This document shows positions 50,585-59,741 of a stretch of DNA of 64,000 bases, in pieces. The first letter of the stretch is position 1; the number at the start of each line of letters is the position of its first letter. A model generated the notes under the pieces. That model had not been told where the DNA came from, did not search any database, and saw nothing but the letters and a program-made list of their open reading frames with translations. The position numbers were made by a program, and so were the translations under genes. The DNA comes from Pseudomonadota bacterium. GTDB lineage: Bacteria; Pseudomonadota; Alphaproteobacteria; Rhizobiales; Xanthobacteraceae. The DNA is taken from positions 20,655 through 84,654 of the forward strand of contig JAEXYA010000023.1 of the NCBI GenBank assembly GCA_023451825.1, given 5' to 3'.

Positions 50585-51328
50585 TTGCCGAATCCGAGTG
50601 ATCGCGATTGCAATGAGACGCCGATGGAGGCCAGCCTCAATCTGACGGAAGTCGGCCGTCAAATACTTGCTCGCGCTCACCAGATCATTGCCGAAAACGA
50701 CCGTCGGATCCGATCCTCGGACACAACTGGGCAAGGCGGTCCCATTCGCATCGGCATCAGTAGCATGTTACTGAATTTCCTCGTCGATCATCCTGCCAAG
50801 ACCGTTCTCGACAATGCAACGGTGACGTCGGATATCTGCTCGAAGATCGTTGAAGCGTTTGACGACGACGCTGTCGACATCGCCATGGTGATGGACGTCA
50901 ACAATCACCGTTCAATCCTGGCCGACGAGCTTGTCGCCGAATTCGATGTCGAATTCGCATGGATGCAAGCGGAAAATTTCAAACACGAACGAAGCGCGCC
51001 GATACCTCTCGCGACATGGCCGCCGGACCGACACATCATCCTCAATGCGCTTGCGGAAGATGGCCGCGCCTACAAGGTCATGTTCGCCGGGCCTGATTAT
51101 TCCTCAAAGTTCACTGCAGTCAGATCAGGGCAGTGTTTGGCGGTTGTGCCGAGAAACGCAATCGTTGCACCGTTCGTCGAAGCTGAGGATGAAATGCTTC
51201 CGCCGATCGCTGCGAAGAAGATTCTGCTTGCTGTCAGCGGCGACCCGAATTCTGAACGATATAAACAGGTCGTTTCGGTGCTGTCGTCGTTCCATCTCGC
51301 CGGTATTCAATCTGTACAGCGTCAGTAA
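50585..51328 (+). CDS. LysR-family effector-binding protein lacking its DNA-binding domain
   Basis: 247 residues from a TTG at 50585, which has AGGAG six bases ahead; the ATG at 50624 is an alternative. The first recognisable residues, NLTEVGRQILARAHQIIAEN, correspond to the very end of a LysR winged helix and its linker helix. The helix-turn-helix that should precede them (about 55 residues) is not found in any frame upstream. The remaining LysR_substrate-like domain (GGPIRIGISSMLLNFLVDHP to VSVLSSFHLAG) is complete but divergent, with PLATWPPDRHIILNALAEDG in the middle. It may be a decayed gene or a free effector-binding protein. It converges on the SulP gene 22 bases away. Confidence 0.65.
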   Translation: MPNPSDRDCNETPMEASLNLTEVGRQILARAHQIIAENDRRIRSSDTTGQGGPIRIGISSMLLNFLVDHPAKTVLDNATVTSDICSKIVEAFDDDAVDIAMVMDVNNHRSILADELVAEFDVEFAWMQAENFKHERSAPIPLATWPPDRHIILNALAEDGRAYKVMFAGPDYSSKFTAVRSGQCLAVVPRNAIVAPFVEAEDEMLPPIAAKKILLAVSGDPNSERYKQVVSVLSSFHLAGIQSVQRQ

Positions 51329-51349
51329 GAGAGCTTCGATTCTGCGAAG

Positions 51350-53554
51350 TCAGCGTCGCAATACCGCGATCATCCGGCTGGCAAAGGTCAGTCGCTCTGC
51401 CATCACGGACACGAAATAAGTGAGCAGCTTCTGGCTTAGTGCCGGATCATTCTCTTTGATGTCCTCGAATGCGTCCGCGCGGAGCACATAGAGAATGCTC
51501 GCGACTTCGGCCTGAATGGTCGCGCTACGCGGCGTATAGGCGACGAGGCCCATTTCACCGACCGTTGTATAGCGGCCGAGGCTGCGCACGCGAGTCAGGC
51601 GACCGTCGCCGCCGGCCACCATGATGCCAACGCGGCCATCGAGAATGAAATGCATGCATTCGGCCGCGTCGCCGGCATTGACGACGATTTCGCCCGCATC
51701 GACTTCCATGCGCTGGCAGCGGCGTATCAACTCCTCAGCATCTTCCGGCGTGCGCAGGATGCGGGTGAACCAGTCGCGCAGATTCGCTTCTTCTTCGGCA
51801 AGACCGCGATGCTGGTTGATCACCGCGTTCTCGCACCATTCCAGGGCCCGATCGAGATCGGGAGCGATCCGCACCTCGTCGTCGATGAACAGGCTGGCAC
51901 GCAGATTGCGATTGGCGGCGGGATGCAGATTGGCCATCACCAGCGTGGTTCCATGCTCGCGCGCGATGCGTTTGATCTGGGCAAAGGAATGTGCGGCCGA
52001 TGAATCGATACCGGTGACCAGCTTGAAATCGAACACCAGATAACGGCATTCCGGATGCCGGCGCAGCAGCGCCTTCACATGCAGATAGAGCCGGTTGGCC
52101 GAGCCGAAGAACAGGTAGCTCTGCAGATTGAGGCCCTGGATTTCCTTGCCATGGGCGCTGAGCGTACGCTGATCTTCCAGCGAGCGATCGAGCGATGAAC
52201 GGTATTCCGAGCCGTCGAAACCGTATTTGATCGAGGATACACGCGAGACGCTCAGCGCAAAGGTGGCGCAGCCGATCACGATGCCGATCAGCACGCCGGC
52301 AACGAAGCCCCATTTGATAATGATGAGGATGATCGCCAGCAGCGACAGATAGTCGAGCAGCGAGAGCCGCTTGCGCGAATCCACGATCCAGCGATGCAGT
52401 TGCTCCATGCCGAGATATAGCAGCAGGCCGCCCAGCACGAAGCGCGGCATATATGCGAGCAATGCGGGATCGACCACCAGCATGGAGGCCGCGATCACCG
52501 CCACCGTCATGCCGGACAGGCGGCTGGTGGCGCCGCTGTTAAGATTGAGCACAGAGCGGCTGATGGAGATGCAACTGGCATAGCCGCCGAGGAGGCCGGT
52601 CATGATATTGGCCGCGCCAGTGACATTGAGCTCGCGCTCGATATCGGCCTCGCGATGGGCAGCGACTTCGATGCCGGTGGTATTGAACAGCGTGCTCACC
52701 GCGGTGACGAAGATCACGGCGATGAAATTGCCGACCAGGCTGGGTAATGCGTCCCACGGATAGGGTTCGGCGAAAAAGGTCCAGGGCAGCGTCAGGCTGG
52801 CTTTTGGCGGCGAGGCAAAGGTCCAGCCCATCGCCTGCGCCTCATGGATCGCCGTGCCAGATAGCCAGAAGACCAGATGCGCAATGGCGATTGCGGCCAG
52901 TAAAATACCCGGCAAAGCCATCGGTTTCCGCGATTTGTGCCAGATCGCATAGATCGTCAGTGCCACAGCGCCAGCTGCGCAAAGTTCATAAAGCGCGACG
53001 GAGCTGGCGAGTTTGCCAAGATTGGCGAATTGCAGCTTGATGCCGGTGCTCACCTGGATGCCGCCGGCGACGATCAGGCAGGCGGTGGCGCCGAGAAAGC
53101 CGCCAATCACGGGATAGGGCACATAGCGGATCGCGCGACCCATATGGGTGATGCCGAGGCCGCAGAGCACCAGTCCGGTCAGGATCGTGGCGGCGGACAG
53201 CGTAATCAGGACCGGCCCAAGCAACGCGGTGGGGGCGGCTTGTGCGACGATATGTTCGACCAAGGTGGCTGACAGGATCGCCGTCACGGCGGCTGTCGAG
53301 CTTTCCGGCCCACCAATGGCAAACGGGAACGAGCTACCGAGTGCAATGACTGCGGCAGCCACGCTGGCTGCGATAAAGGTCGCGGCAATGCCGTAGGGCA
53401 GGAACGAGGCCAGCGGGCCGGAGAAGATCAGCACCGAATAGGACAGGCCGAAGCTGATGGTAAGGACGCTGGCGATCGCGCCGCTGAACAGGTCGTTGCG
53501 CCAGGCGCGCAAAGTCGGTGGCGCGAATGTGACAGCGCTCACGGGCGGCCACAT
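51350..53554 (-). CDS. SulP-family anion transporter with STAS and cyclic-nucleotide-binding domains
   Basis: 734 residues from MWPPVSAVTFAPPTLRAWRN; an ATG 72 bases upstream is possible but adds unusual sequence. A SulP membrane domain of about 10-12 helices covers residues 20-400 (SGAIASVLTISFGLSYSVLI). A STAS domain lies near 450-560 (YLVFDFKLVTGIDSSAAHSF) and a C-terminal cNMP-binding domain near 600-720 (VVNAGDAAECMHFILDGRVG, YTTVGEMGLVAYTPRSATIQ). SulP proteins carry sulfate, bicarbonate or dicarboxylates. The fused cNMP fold suggests gating by cAMP or a similar nucleotide, though ligand residues cannot be confirmed. It is upstream of nothing operon-like; purC follows upstream with a 140-base gap. 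Confidence 0.9.
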   Translation of the reverse strand: MWPPVSAVTFAPPTLRAWRNDLFSGAIASVLTISFGLSYSVLIFSGPLASFLPYGIAATFIAASVAAAVIALGSSFPFAIGGPESSTAAVTAILSATLVEHIVAQAAPTALLGPVLITLSAATILTGLVLCGLGITHMGRAIRYVPYPVIGGFLGATACLIVAGGIQVSTGIKLQFANLGKLASSVALYELCAAGAVALTIYAIWHKSRKPMALPGILLAAIAIAHLVFWLSGTAIHEAQAMGWTFASPPKASLTLPWTFFAEPYPWDALPSLVGNFIAVIFVTAVSTLFNTTGIEVAAHREADIERELNVTGAANIMTGLLGGYASCISISRSVLNLNSGATSRLSGMTVAVIAASMLVVDPALLAYMPRFVLGGLLLYLGMEQLHRWIVDSRKRLSLLDYLSLLAIILIIIKWGFVAGVLIGIVIGCATFALSVSRVSSIKYGFDGSEYRSSLDRSLEDQRTLSAHGKEIQGLNLQSYLFFGSANRLYLHVKALLRRHPECRYLVFDFKLVTGIDSSAAHSFAQIKRIAREHGTTLVMANLHPAANRNLRASLFIDDEVRIAPDLDRALEWCENAVINQHRGLAEEEANLRDWFTRILRTPEDAEELIRRCQRMEVDAGEIVVNAGDAAECMHFILDGRVGIMVAGGDGRLTRVRSLGRYTTVGEMGLVAYTPRSATIQAEVASILYVLRADAFEDIKENDPALSQKLLTYFVSVMAERLTFASRMIAVLRR

Positions 53555-53694
53555 TCGGAAATGATGGGCAAAGCCGCCCGCGTGCTGAATTCGCTCACGT
53601 CGCAAAACTCGCAGATCGTCGCGCACGATTGCGCGCGACTATCTCTGGTAGACGAGGCGCCGATCTTCCGACACTGAAATTTTTCTGAAACGCT

Positions 53695-54612
53695 CTATTT
53701 CACGGTGAGTTCGGTGCCGGTCAGGCGACGATAGGCGTCTAGATAGCGCTGGCTGGTGGCGTCAATGACGTCCTGCGGCAGTTTGGGCGGCGGCGCTTCG
53801 CCATTCCAGCGACCGGCCTTGCGCTCCACGTCAAGCCAGTCGCGCAGCGGCTGCTTGTCGAAGCTCGGCTGCGGTTGGCCGGGCTTGTAGACGTCGGCCG
53901 CCCAGAAGCGCGAGCTGTCCGGGGTCATCACTTCGTCGATCAGGATGATGCGGCCATCTTGGTCGCGGCCGAATTCGAACTTGGTGTCACAAATGATGAT
54001 GCCGGCCTCGCGGGCGATCTCTTCGCCCTGGGTGTAGACGGCGCGGGTCATGCTCTCGAGGGTGAAGGCATCGTCGTCGCCGATCAGCTCGCGCATGCGC
54101 GATACCGGGATATTCTCGTCATGCCCGGTTTCGGCCTTGGTGGCCGGGCTGAACACCGGAGTTGCAAATTTCTGGCTCTCGACCATGCCGCCGTCGAGCT
54201 TTTCGCCGGCCAGCGTTCCGGATGCCGCATATTCCTTCCAGGCCGAGCCTGAAATATAGCCGCGGATCACGCATTCGATCGGGAAAACGGTGGTGCGCCT
54301 GCACAGCATGGCGCGACCGACGAGCGACGCGCGGTGGCCTTCGAGCGCCGGCACCTCCTTGATGATCTCGTCGGCATCGGCGGAAATCATGTGATGCGGC
54401 ACCACGCCGCCGAGCTGGTTGAACCACCAGGCGCTGATCTGGGTCAGCACCGCGCCCTTCATGGGGATGGTCTCGTTCATCACCACGTCGAAGGCGCTGA
54501 TGCGGTCGGTGGTCAGGAGCAGCACGCGGTCCTCGCCGACGGAATAGATATCGCGGACCTTGCCGCGCCCGATCTTGGGGAGGGGCAGGTCGCTCGAGGC
54601 CATCGTGGTCAT
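53695..54612 (-). CDS. purC: SAICAR synthetase (phosphoribosylaminoimidazole-succinocarboxamide synthase)
   Basis: About 305 residues. Starts are close together: GTG at 54621, ATG at 54612 and 54603; the middle one is used here. Family motifs are KIGRGKVRDIYSVGEDRVLL, LTTDRISAFDVVMNETIPMK, ECVIRGYISGSAWKEY and CDTKFEFGRDQDGRIILIDE. The enzyme joins aspartate to CAIR in purine synthesis using ATP. The length exceeds the roughly 235 residues of the E. coli form and matches the longer alphaproteobacterial/eukaryotic-like type. A neighbouring pirin gene is not functionally related. No purine riboswitch or PurR box is apparent. Confidence 0.95.
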   Translation of the reverse strand: MTTMASSDLPLPKIGRGKVRDIYSVGEDRVLLLTTDRISAFDVVMNETIPMKGAVLTQISAWWFNQLGGVVPHHMISADADEIIKEVPALEGHRASLVGRAMLCRRTTVFPIECVIRGYISGSAWKEYAASGTLAGEKLDGGMVESQKFATPVFSPATKAETGHDENIPVSRMRELIGDDDAFTLESMTRAVYTQGEEIAREAGIIICDTKFEFGRDQDGRIILIDEVMTPDSSRFWAADVYKPGQPQPSFDKQPLRDWLDVERKAGRWNGEAPPPKLPQDVIDATSQRYLDAYRRLTGTELTVK

Positions 54613-54678
54613 GTCAGTCACTTTCGGAAGCAGGTCTCCCCGGCCGTCCTGCCGGGGCGTCGTGACGACGACGTTAGC

Positions 54679-55596
54679 CTATTCCGGCAGCGGGATAAAT
54701 TCGTGTTCGTCGGGCACATGGGCAAAACGGCCGGACTTCCAGTCCTCCTTGGCCTGCTCGATGCGCTCCTTGCTGGACGACACGAAATTCCACCAAAGGT
54801 GCCTCGGGCCTTCCAGCGCATCGCCGCCGAGGAACATCATGCGGGTGTCGCGGGCGACCTTGATGGTAATTTCGTCGCCGGGGCGGAAGATCAGCAATTT
54901 GGGGCCTTCATGGCGGTCGCCGGCGATCTCGATCTCGCCATCCACCACATAAATCGCGCGTTCCTCGTGGTCGGGATCGAGCGGCAGCGTGGAGCCGGCG
55001 GTGGCTGTCACTTCGACATAGAACCAGGGCGAGACCATCGATACCGGCGATTCCTTGCCGAACGCCTTGCCGGCGATCACGCGGGCGGAGAAACCGGTGT
55101 CCTGGATGGTCGGCAGGCTGTCGGCGCTAAAGTGCTGGAATGACGGATCGATTTCTTCCGATCCCTTCGGCAGCGCGATCCAGCTCTGCAGGCCCAGCAT
55201 TTTCTGGCCATTGGCGCGCTGGACGTCCGGCGTGCGCTCGGAATGGGCGATGCCGCGGCCGGCGGTCATCAGGTTCATGGCGCCCGGCTGGATCTCGCGG
55301 ATATTGCCCTCGCTGTCGCGATGCATGATGGCGCCGTCGAACAGATAGGAGACGGTGGCGAGGCCGATATGCGGGTGCGGGCGGACATCCATACCCTTGC
55401 CGGCGATGAACTGCATCGGGCCGAAATGATCGAAGAAAATGAAAGGCCCCACCATCTGCCGCTTGCCATGGGGCAGCGCGCGGCGGACGGCAAAGCCGTC
55501 GCCGAGGTCGCGAGTGCGCGGCACGATGGAGAGTTCCAACGCGTCGCAGGTGTGGGGATCGCCGAGGATGGGGTCGTTTGAAGGGTGCCAGCTCAT
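54679..55596 (-). CDS. Pirin-family bicupin protein
   Basis: 305 residues. Two cupin domains: the metal-binding N-terminal cupin has MDVRPHPHIGLATVSYLFDG and DSEGNIREIQPGAMNLMTAG, and RGIAHSERTPDVQ carries a further His. The C-terminal cupin (TAGSTLPLDPDHEERAIYVV) has no metal ligands. Bacterial pirins are Fe or other metal proteins; some have quercetin 2,3-dioxygenase activity, some bind metabolic enzymes. Role here is unknown. It is 67 bases upstream of purC and in the same direction, so shared transcription is possible. Confidence 0.92.
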   Translation of the reverse strand: MSWHPSNDPILGDPHTCDALELSIVPRTRDLGDGFAVRRALPHGKRQMVGPFIFFDHFGPMQFIAGKGMDVRPHPHIGLATVSYLFDGAIMHRDSEGNIREIQPGAMNLMTAGRGIAHSERTPDVQRANGQKMLGLQSWIALPKGSEEIDPSFQHFSADSLPTIQDTGFSARVIAGKAFGKESPVSMVSPWFYVEVTATAGSTLPLDPDHEERAIYVVDGEIEIAGDRHEGPKLLIFRPGDEITIKVARDTRMMFLGGDALEGPRHLWWNFVSSSKERIEQAKEDWKSGRFAHVPDEHEFIPLPE

Positions 55597-55674
55597 AGAA
55601 TTATTCTAGCAGGAAATGACGACACGCGTGTAGTCGCGGGTTTTGCGACGCTGTGTCCGGAGCAAGGCGACGGT

Positions 55675-55764
55675 GTAGCCTGGGTGGAGCGCACCGTAAC
55701 CCGGGGACCGGCGTTTCAACTATCTCGCCGGTCCCTGTATTGCGCTTTGCTCCATGCAGGCTAC
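55675..55764. repeat. 90-bp intergenic repeat (family E, copy 1)
   Basis: Begins GTAGCCTGGGTGGAGCGCA and ends GCTCCATGCAGGCTAC, with an inner inverted pair GGGACCGGCG / CGCCGGTCCC around TTTCAACTATCT. The copy at 56476-56565 has the same length and differs at few positions. The two copies bracket the DUF1080 gene. Confidence 0.88.
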
Positions 55765-55769
55765 GGCCC

Positions 55770-56366
55770 TTACAGCTCCTTGATCTGCACCTTGCGGAAT
55801 TTCACCACGCCGGAGCCGTATTGCAGGGCGATGGGGCCTGCGGCGAGCTTGCCATCCTCGACATCGGCGGTCTTCTGGCCGTTGAAGATGACCGTGAGTT
55901 TGGGGCCCTTGGCGGTGATCTCGAACGTATTCCACTTGCCGCCGGCCTTGGGCATCGGATCGACCTTGGCTACATCGACGATCGCGCCGGTGCCGTAGGT
56001 CGGGTCGGGGCGCTTGTCGAAGATATTGACCTCGTAGCACTCCTTGGAGTCGATCACCTTGGCCGTCTTGCAGCGGATGAAGATGCCGCTATTGGCGGCG
56101 TCATCGGCCCAGAACTCGGCCTTGATCTCGAAATCCTTGTAGGACTTCTTGCTGACCAGATAGGCCGGGTCCTTGCCGGTGGTCAGCTTGTCGGCGACCA
56201 GAGCGCCGTCCTTTATTTCCCAATTGGCATCGGCGACTTTGTCCCAGTCGCCCATCTTGGTGCCATCGACCAGCGTCACCCAGCCGTCCTGGCTCGATGC
56301 GGGCATGGTGGCAATAGCAAGGGAACCGATCGCTGCGGCTGCCGCGATCGTAACAATGCGCTTCAT
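55770..56366 (-). CDS. Secreted DUF1080 (3-keto-disaccharide hydrolase-like) protein
   Basis: 198 residues. A signal peptide (MKRIVTIAAAAAIGSLAIAT, cleavage near SSQ) is followed by one DUF1080 domain: DGWVTLVDGTKMGDWDKVAD, NWEIKDGALVADKLT, DFEIKAEFWADDAANSGIFI and KWNTFEITAKGPKLTVIFNG. The concanavalin-like fold is found in secreted glycan-active enzymes, and some members have been named 3-keto-disaccharide hydrolases. The substrate here is unknown. It is an isolated gene between two family E repeats, about five bases from the nearer copy. Confidence 0.88.
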   Translation of the reverse strand: MKRIVTIAAAAAIGSLAIATMPASSQDGWVTLVDGTKMGDWDKVADANWEIKDGALVADKLTTGKDPAYLVSKKSYKDFEIKAEFWADDAANSGIFIRCKTAKVIDSKECYEVNIFDKRPDPTYGTGAIVDVAKVDPMPKAGGKWNTFEITAKGPKLTVIFNGQKTADVEDGKLAAGPIALQYGSGVVKFRKVQIKEL

Positions 56367-56475
56367 GGTGGTCTCCTCCGGTTGCTTCTTATTGTCGCAA
56401 CGATAGCAACGGGAGTGAGAAAGTGTAAACGCGGCCGCGGCGACTTTCGATTGTGCGGCGCGATGGCGCTCAAAC

Positions 56476-56565
56476 GTAGCCCGGATGGAGCGCCGCGCAA
56501 TGCAGGGACCGGCGTTTCAGCTATCTCGCCGGTCCCTGCATGACGCTTCGCTCCATGCAGGCTAC
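56476..56565. repeat. 90-bp intergenic repeat (family E, copy 2)
   Basis: Begins GTAGCCCGGATGGAGCGCC and ends GCTCCATGCAGGCTAC, with GGGACCGGCGTTTCAGCTAT in the centre. It ends three bases before the stop codon of the MmgE/PrpD gene, so it could contribute to termination there. It is a direct repeat of the copy at 55675-55764. Confidence 0.88.
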
Positions 56566-56568
56566 AGG

Positions 56569-57933
56569 TCAGCGCCCCAGCGCCGTCGCCTCTGCCACGC
56601 GGCCGAAACGCTCCAGCGTCAGGATCGCATCGGCAAACTTGTCGGCGCGCTTGTCGAGCACCGGACGTGCCAGTTGGAGAAACTTCTGCTGCATCGCTTG
56701 CGCATCCGGGAACGAGTCCGGCTCGCCTGACGGATCCGGCGCGATGCGTTCATGCACGCCGTCCTCGGTGTGAATGCTCACGCGAGCCCCGAAGGGATGG
56801 CGCTTGCCTTCGAGGCGTTCGTCCTGAACCACGTCGAAACGGTTGGCCAGCGTGTCGATCGCCTTGTCGCCGAGACGCTTGTAGTCGTCCCAGCCGAACG
56901 AGCCCTGATCCAGCGCCAGCGCACCGGTGAAGAACATCGAGAACTGGCCACCAACGATGGAGGTCGGGTGGCGCTTGGTGTCCGCATCGCCGGTCAGCGT
57001 GATGCCGTTGCGATGCAGGCCGATCTCGACGCGTTTCACCTGCTCCGGCGTCAGATTGTGCTCGCGGCGCATGGCGATCAGCGTATCGATGGCAGCGTGC
57101 GTATAGCGGCAGCTCGGATACGGCTTTACGCCAATCTTCATGGTCTCATAGACCTTGCCGAGGTCGGCCACGGCCTTGTCCGGATGTGCGTCGTCGCTAT
57201 AGCCGACCAACAGGCCATGCTTGCCTTCCACCGATTCGGTCGCGCCGATGAATTCATTGCGCGCCAGCGTGGCGGCGATCACGCCATTCATGGCGGCGGC
57301 GCCGACCTGATAGCGCTTGTTCCAGGCGCCGTTGACCAGGAACTGGAGCGAACCGGCGGCCTGGCTACCGGAGACGCCGAACGCCGAGATCAACTGTTCC
57401 TGGGACAGACCGAACAGCTTTCCGGCCGCCGCCGCAGCGCCATAGGTGCCGGCGGTCGCGGTCGGGTGAAAGCCCTTGGCGTAATGCGAGGTCGGATCGA
57501 GCGCGTTGCCGAGGCGGCAGCAGACTTCATAGCCGGCAACGATGGCGGTCAGCACGTCCTTGCCCGATGCGCCGACCATTTCGCCGACCGCGAAGGCGGC
57601 CGGGACCACCGGGGCGCTCGGATGCAGCGAGGAGTCCGCATGGGTGTCGTCGAAATCGAGCGAATGGCCGAGCGCGCCATTGAGCAGCGCGGCAACGGCG
57701 GGTGTCCAGGTCTTGCTGTCTCCGAACACGGTGCTGTCGCCCTTGCCGTCCAGCGACAGGGTTTCCAGCATCTTCAAGAGCGAGGGTGTCGATTCCGCCT
57801 CGCTGCGGGCGCGGATGGTCGAGCCGAGATAATCGAGGGTGAGGCACTTGGCGCGTTCCAGCACCTCCTGCGGAATGTCGTCGAATTTCAGATTGGCGAC
57901 ATAGGCGGCAAGCGTTGCGGTCTCATTGGCCAT
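56569..57933 (-). CDS. MmgE/PrpD-family protein
   Basis: 454 residues. The start MANETATLAAYVANLKFDDI and the following VLERAKCLTLDYLGSTIRAR are typical of the family, as are GHSLDFDDTHADSSLHPSAP with its Asp/His-rich loop, AKGFHPTATAGTYGAAAAAG and PYPSCRYTHAAIDTLIAMR. Members include 2-methylcitrate dehydratase, iminodisuccinate epimerase and itaconate-related enzymes. The neighbours give no hint of the methylcitrate cycle (no prpB or prpC), so the reaction is left open. It is divergent from the FUSC gene across 125 bases. Confidence 0.92.
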   Translation of the reverse strand: MANETATLAAYVANLKFDDIPQEVLERAKCLTLDYLGSTIRARSEAESTPSLLKMLETLSLDGKGDSTVFGDSKTWTPAVAALLNGALGHSLDFDDTHADSSLHPSAPVVPAAFAVGEMVGASGKDVLTAIVAGYEVCCRLGNALDPTSHYAKGFHPTATAGTYGAAAAAGKLFGLSQEQLISAFGVSGSQAAGSLQFLVNGAWNKRYQVGAAAMNGVIAATLARNEFIGATESVEGKHGLLVGYSDDAHPDKAVADLGKVYETMKIGVKPYPSCRYTHAAIDTLIAMRREHNLTPEQVKRVEIGLHRNGITLTGDADTKRHPTSIVGGQFSMFFTGALALDQGSFGWDDYKRLGDKAIDTLANRFDVVQDERLEGKRHPFGARVSIHTEDGVHERIAPDPSGEPDSFPDAQAMQQKFLQLARPVLDKRADKFADAILTLERFGRVAEATALGR

Positions 57934-58058
57934 TGTGTTTCCTCACTCTTATCGAATTAGCTCTATGCGGGCTGTTTCGGCGTTTCAAGCCGGCATGGCA
58001 GCGCGGGGATCAGCCATGCGGGCCGGCCGCAATGTCTGTTTCGAGGATTGATCGTGAC

Positions 58059-59204
58059 ATGTCCGTATTTCGGAAAATTTTCGGGGCGCTGAAGCGCGTC
58101 TATGGCTATTTCCGCGCCCACACGATCGAACTCGGCCTCGGCATCCGGGTGACCGCGGCCGCGCTTAGCGCGCTGGTCATCGCCCTGACCGTCGGCCTCA
58201 AGCTGCCGCTTTGGGCGGTGCTGACCTCGATCATCGTCACCCAAATGAGCGTCGGCCGTTCGCTGAAGGCGACGCGCGACTATCTGATCGGCACCATCGG
58301 CGGCGCCCTCTATGGCGGCGCGGTGGCGATCCTGATCCCGCATTCCAACGAGGGAATGTTGCTCGTCGTCTTGGTCTTGGCCGTGTTGCCGCTGGCCTTC
58401 ATCGCGGCGATCAATCCAAGCCTCAATGTCGCACCGGTGACAGCGATTATCGTGCTGCTGTTGCCGCTGATGAATCACAATACGCCTTTGGAATCCGCCA
58501 TCGACCGTGTGCTCGAAGTCACGGTCGGTGCCATCACCGGACTTCTCGTGTCATTCATCGTGCTGCCGTCGCGCGCGCATAGTCAGGTCCGCGCGAATGC
58601 GGCGCAAGCGCTTGATCTGATCGCGACGGCGCTGACCGAACTGCTCGCCGCGCTGACGCGCGGACGTGACAATGAGACATTGCATCGGCTGCAGGATGGC
58701 ATCGGCCATGCGATCACCAGCCTGCAGGCGATCGGCGCCGAAGCCGAGCGCGAACGCGCCGCGCATCTTTCCAGGGGGCCGGACACCGGACCGCTGCTAC
58801 GCACGACACTGCGCTTGCGTCATGATCTCGTGATGATCGGCCGATCGACGGTGCTGCCGCTGCCCTCTCCGCTGCAGGTCAGACTGGCCGGCCCGTTGGC
58901 AAGGCTCAGCGAGGCCATGGCGACGTTCCTGCATTCGACGGCAGTCGCGCTGCGCAGCGGCACGGGCGCGCCCGCGATCTATCCCGTGCAGACCGCTTTG
59001 AAGCTTTACGGAGAGGAAGTTGCAAAACTCCGCGAGGAAGGACTGACGCGCGGATTACCAGGCGACATGGCCGAGCGGTTCTTCGCCATCGGATTTGCGC
59101 TCAAGCAAATGCGGCAGAATTTGCGCGATCTCGAACGCTGCGTGTCGGAATGGGCCGAGGTCGACCCGCCGCTGCGCGGTAAGAAGGTTATCGACGCGAC
59201 ATAA
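58059..59204 (+). CDS. FUSC/aromatic-acid-exporter-type membrane protein
   Basis: About 381 residues from MSVFRKIFGALKRVYGYFRA, with GAGGA 12 bases ahead; the ATG at 58032 is an alternative. Around six membrane helices cover residues 25-170 (RVTAAALSALVIALTVGLKL, TRDYLIGTIGGALYGGAVAI), followed by a long cytoplasmic helical region rich in charge (RGRDNETLHRLQDGIGHAIT). The pattern matches the FUSC/ArAE family, linked to aromatic-acid efflux and fusaric acid resistance. No MFP partner gene is adjacent. The 3' end overlaps the convergent gene at 59188 by 17 bases. Confidence 0.85.
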   Translation: MSVFRKIFGALKRVYGYFRAHTIELGLGIRVTAAALSALVIALTVGLKLPLWAVLTSIIVTQMSVGRSLKATRDYLIGTIGGALYGGAVAILIPHSNEGMLLVVLVLAVLPLAFIAAINPSLNVAPVTAIIVLLLPLMNHNTPLESAIDRVLEVTVGAITGLLVSFIVLPSRAHSQVRANAAQALDLIATALTELLAALTRGRDNETLHRLQDGIGHAITSLQAIGAEAERERAAHLSRGPDTGPLLRTTLRLRHDLVMIGRSTVLPLPSPLQVRLAGPLARLSEAMATFLHSTAVALRSGTGAPAIYPVQTALKLYGEEVAKLREEGLTRGLPGDMAERFFAIGFALKQMRQNLRDLERCVSEWAEVDPPLRGKKVIDAT

Positions 59205-59682
59205 GCGTCGCCATCGCATGGAAATGCAGGCGTTCCGGATCACGCTCGCCGCGGGCGGCTTCATCGACGATGCTGCTGGAGAGGACTTGAACGGCATCGG
59301 CGGGAATGGCGAGCGGTAGCTCCTCGATGCACATATCGAGCGCCGATGACATCGCCTCCACGGCGTCGTTGCCAAATTGCTGATGATCGGCATCCTGCGG
59401 CACGAGATCGGGTGATGGCATCTCGCGAATGCGTTCGGACAGGCGCGATGCCTCGGTGAGCACGCGCAGATAAATGAGTCCAGCTTCGCCAAGTTCGGCT
59501 TCCTCAGTCTGCCCCGAGCGCGCCAGCGCGACGATGCGGGCTGCCAGCCGACGGCGATTGTCGTCGGTATCGACGGTTTCACCTTCATGCGCGACGAATG
59601 GTTGCCACGCGGCATCGAAAGCGCGTGCGAGGGAGAGATGGACAGTTTCGTTACGCTGCAAATCGAACTCTGAAAATGTCAT
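59188..59682 (-). CDS. Hypothetical soluble protein, 164 residues
   Basis: From MTFSEFDLQRNETVHLSLAR (ATG at 59682; one codon pair upstream is also possible). No signal peptide or membrane segment. The sequence is helical and acidic: RRRLAARIVALARSGQTEEA, GEAGLIYLRVLTEASRLSER, SSALDMCIEELPLAIPADAV. I do not recognise a domain. It is convergent with and overlaps the FUSC gene by 17 bases at the 3' end. Function unknown. Confidence 0.65.
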   Translation of the reverse strand: MTFSEFDLQRNETVHLSLARAFDAAWQPFVAHEGETVDTDDNRRRLAARIVALARSGQTEEAELGEAGLIYLRVLTEASRLSERIREMPSPDLVPQDADHQQFGNDAVEAMSSALDMCIEELPLAIPADAVQVLSSSIVDEAARGERDPERLHFHAMATLMSRR

Positions 59683-59741
59683 GCACATTCAACGAAAAGG
59701 CGGCACAGCCGTTCCCATCGACGCTGCGGCACATCGCCGGC

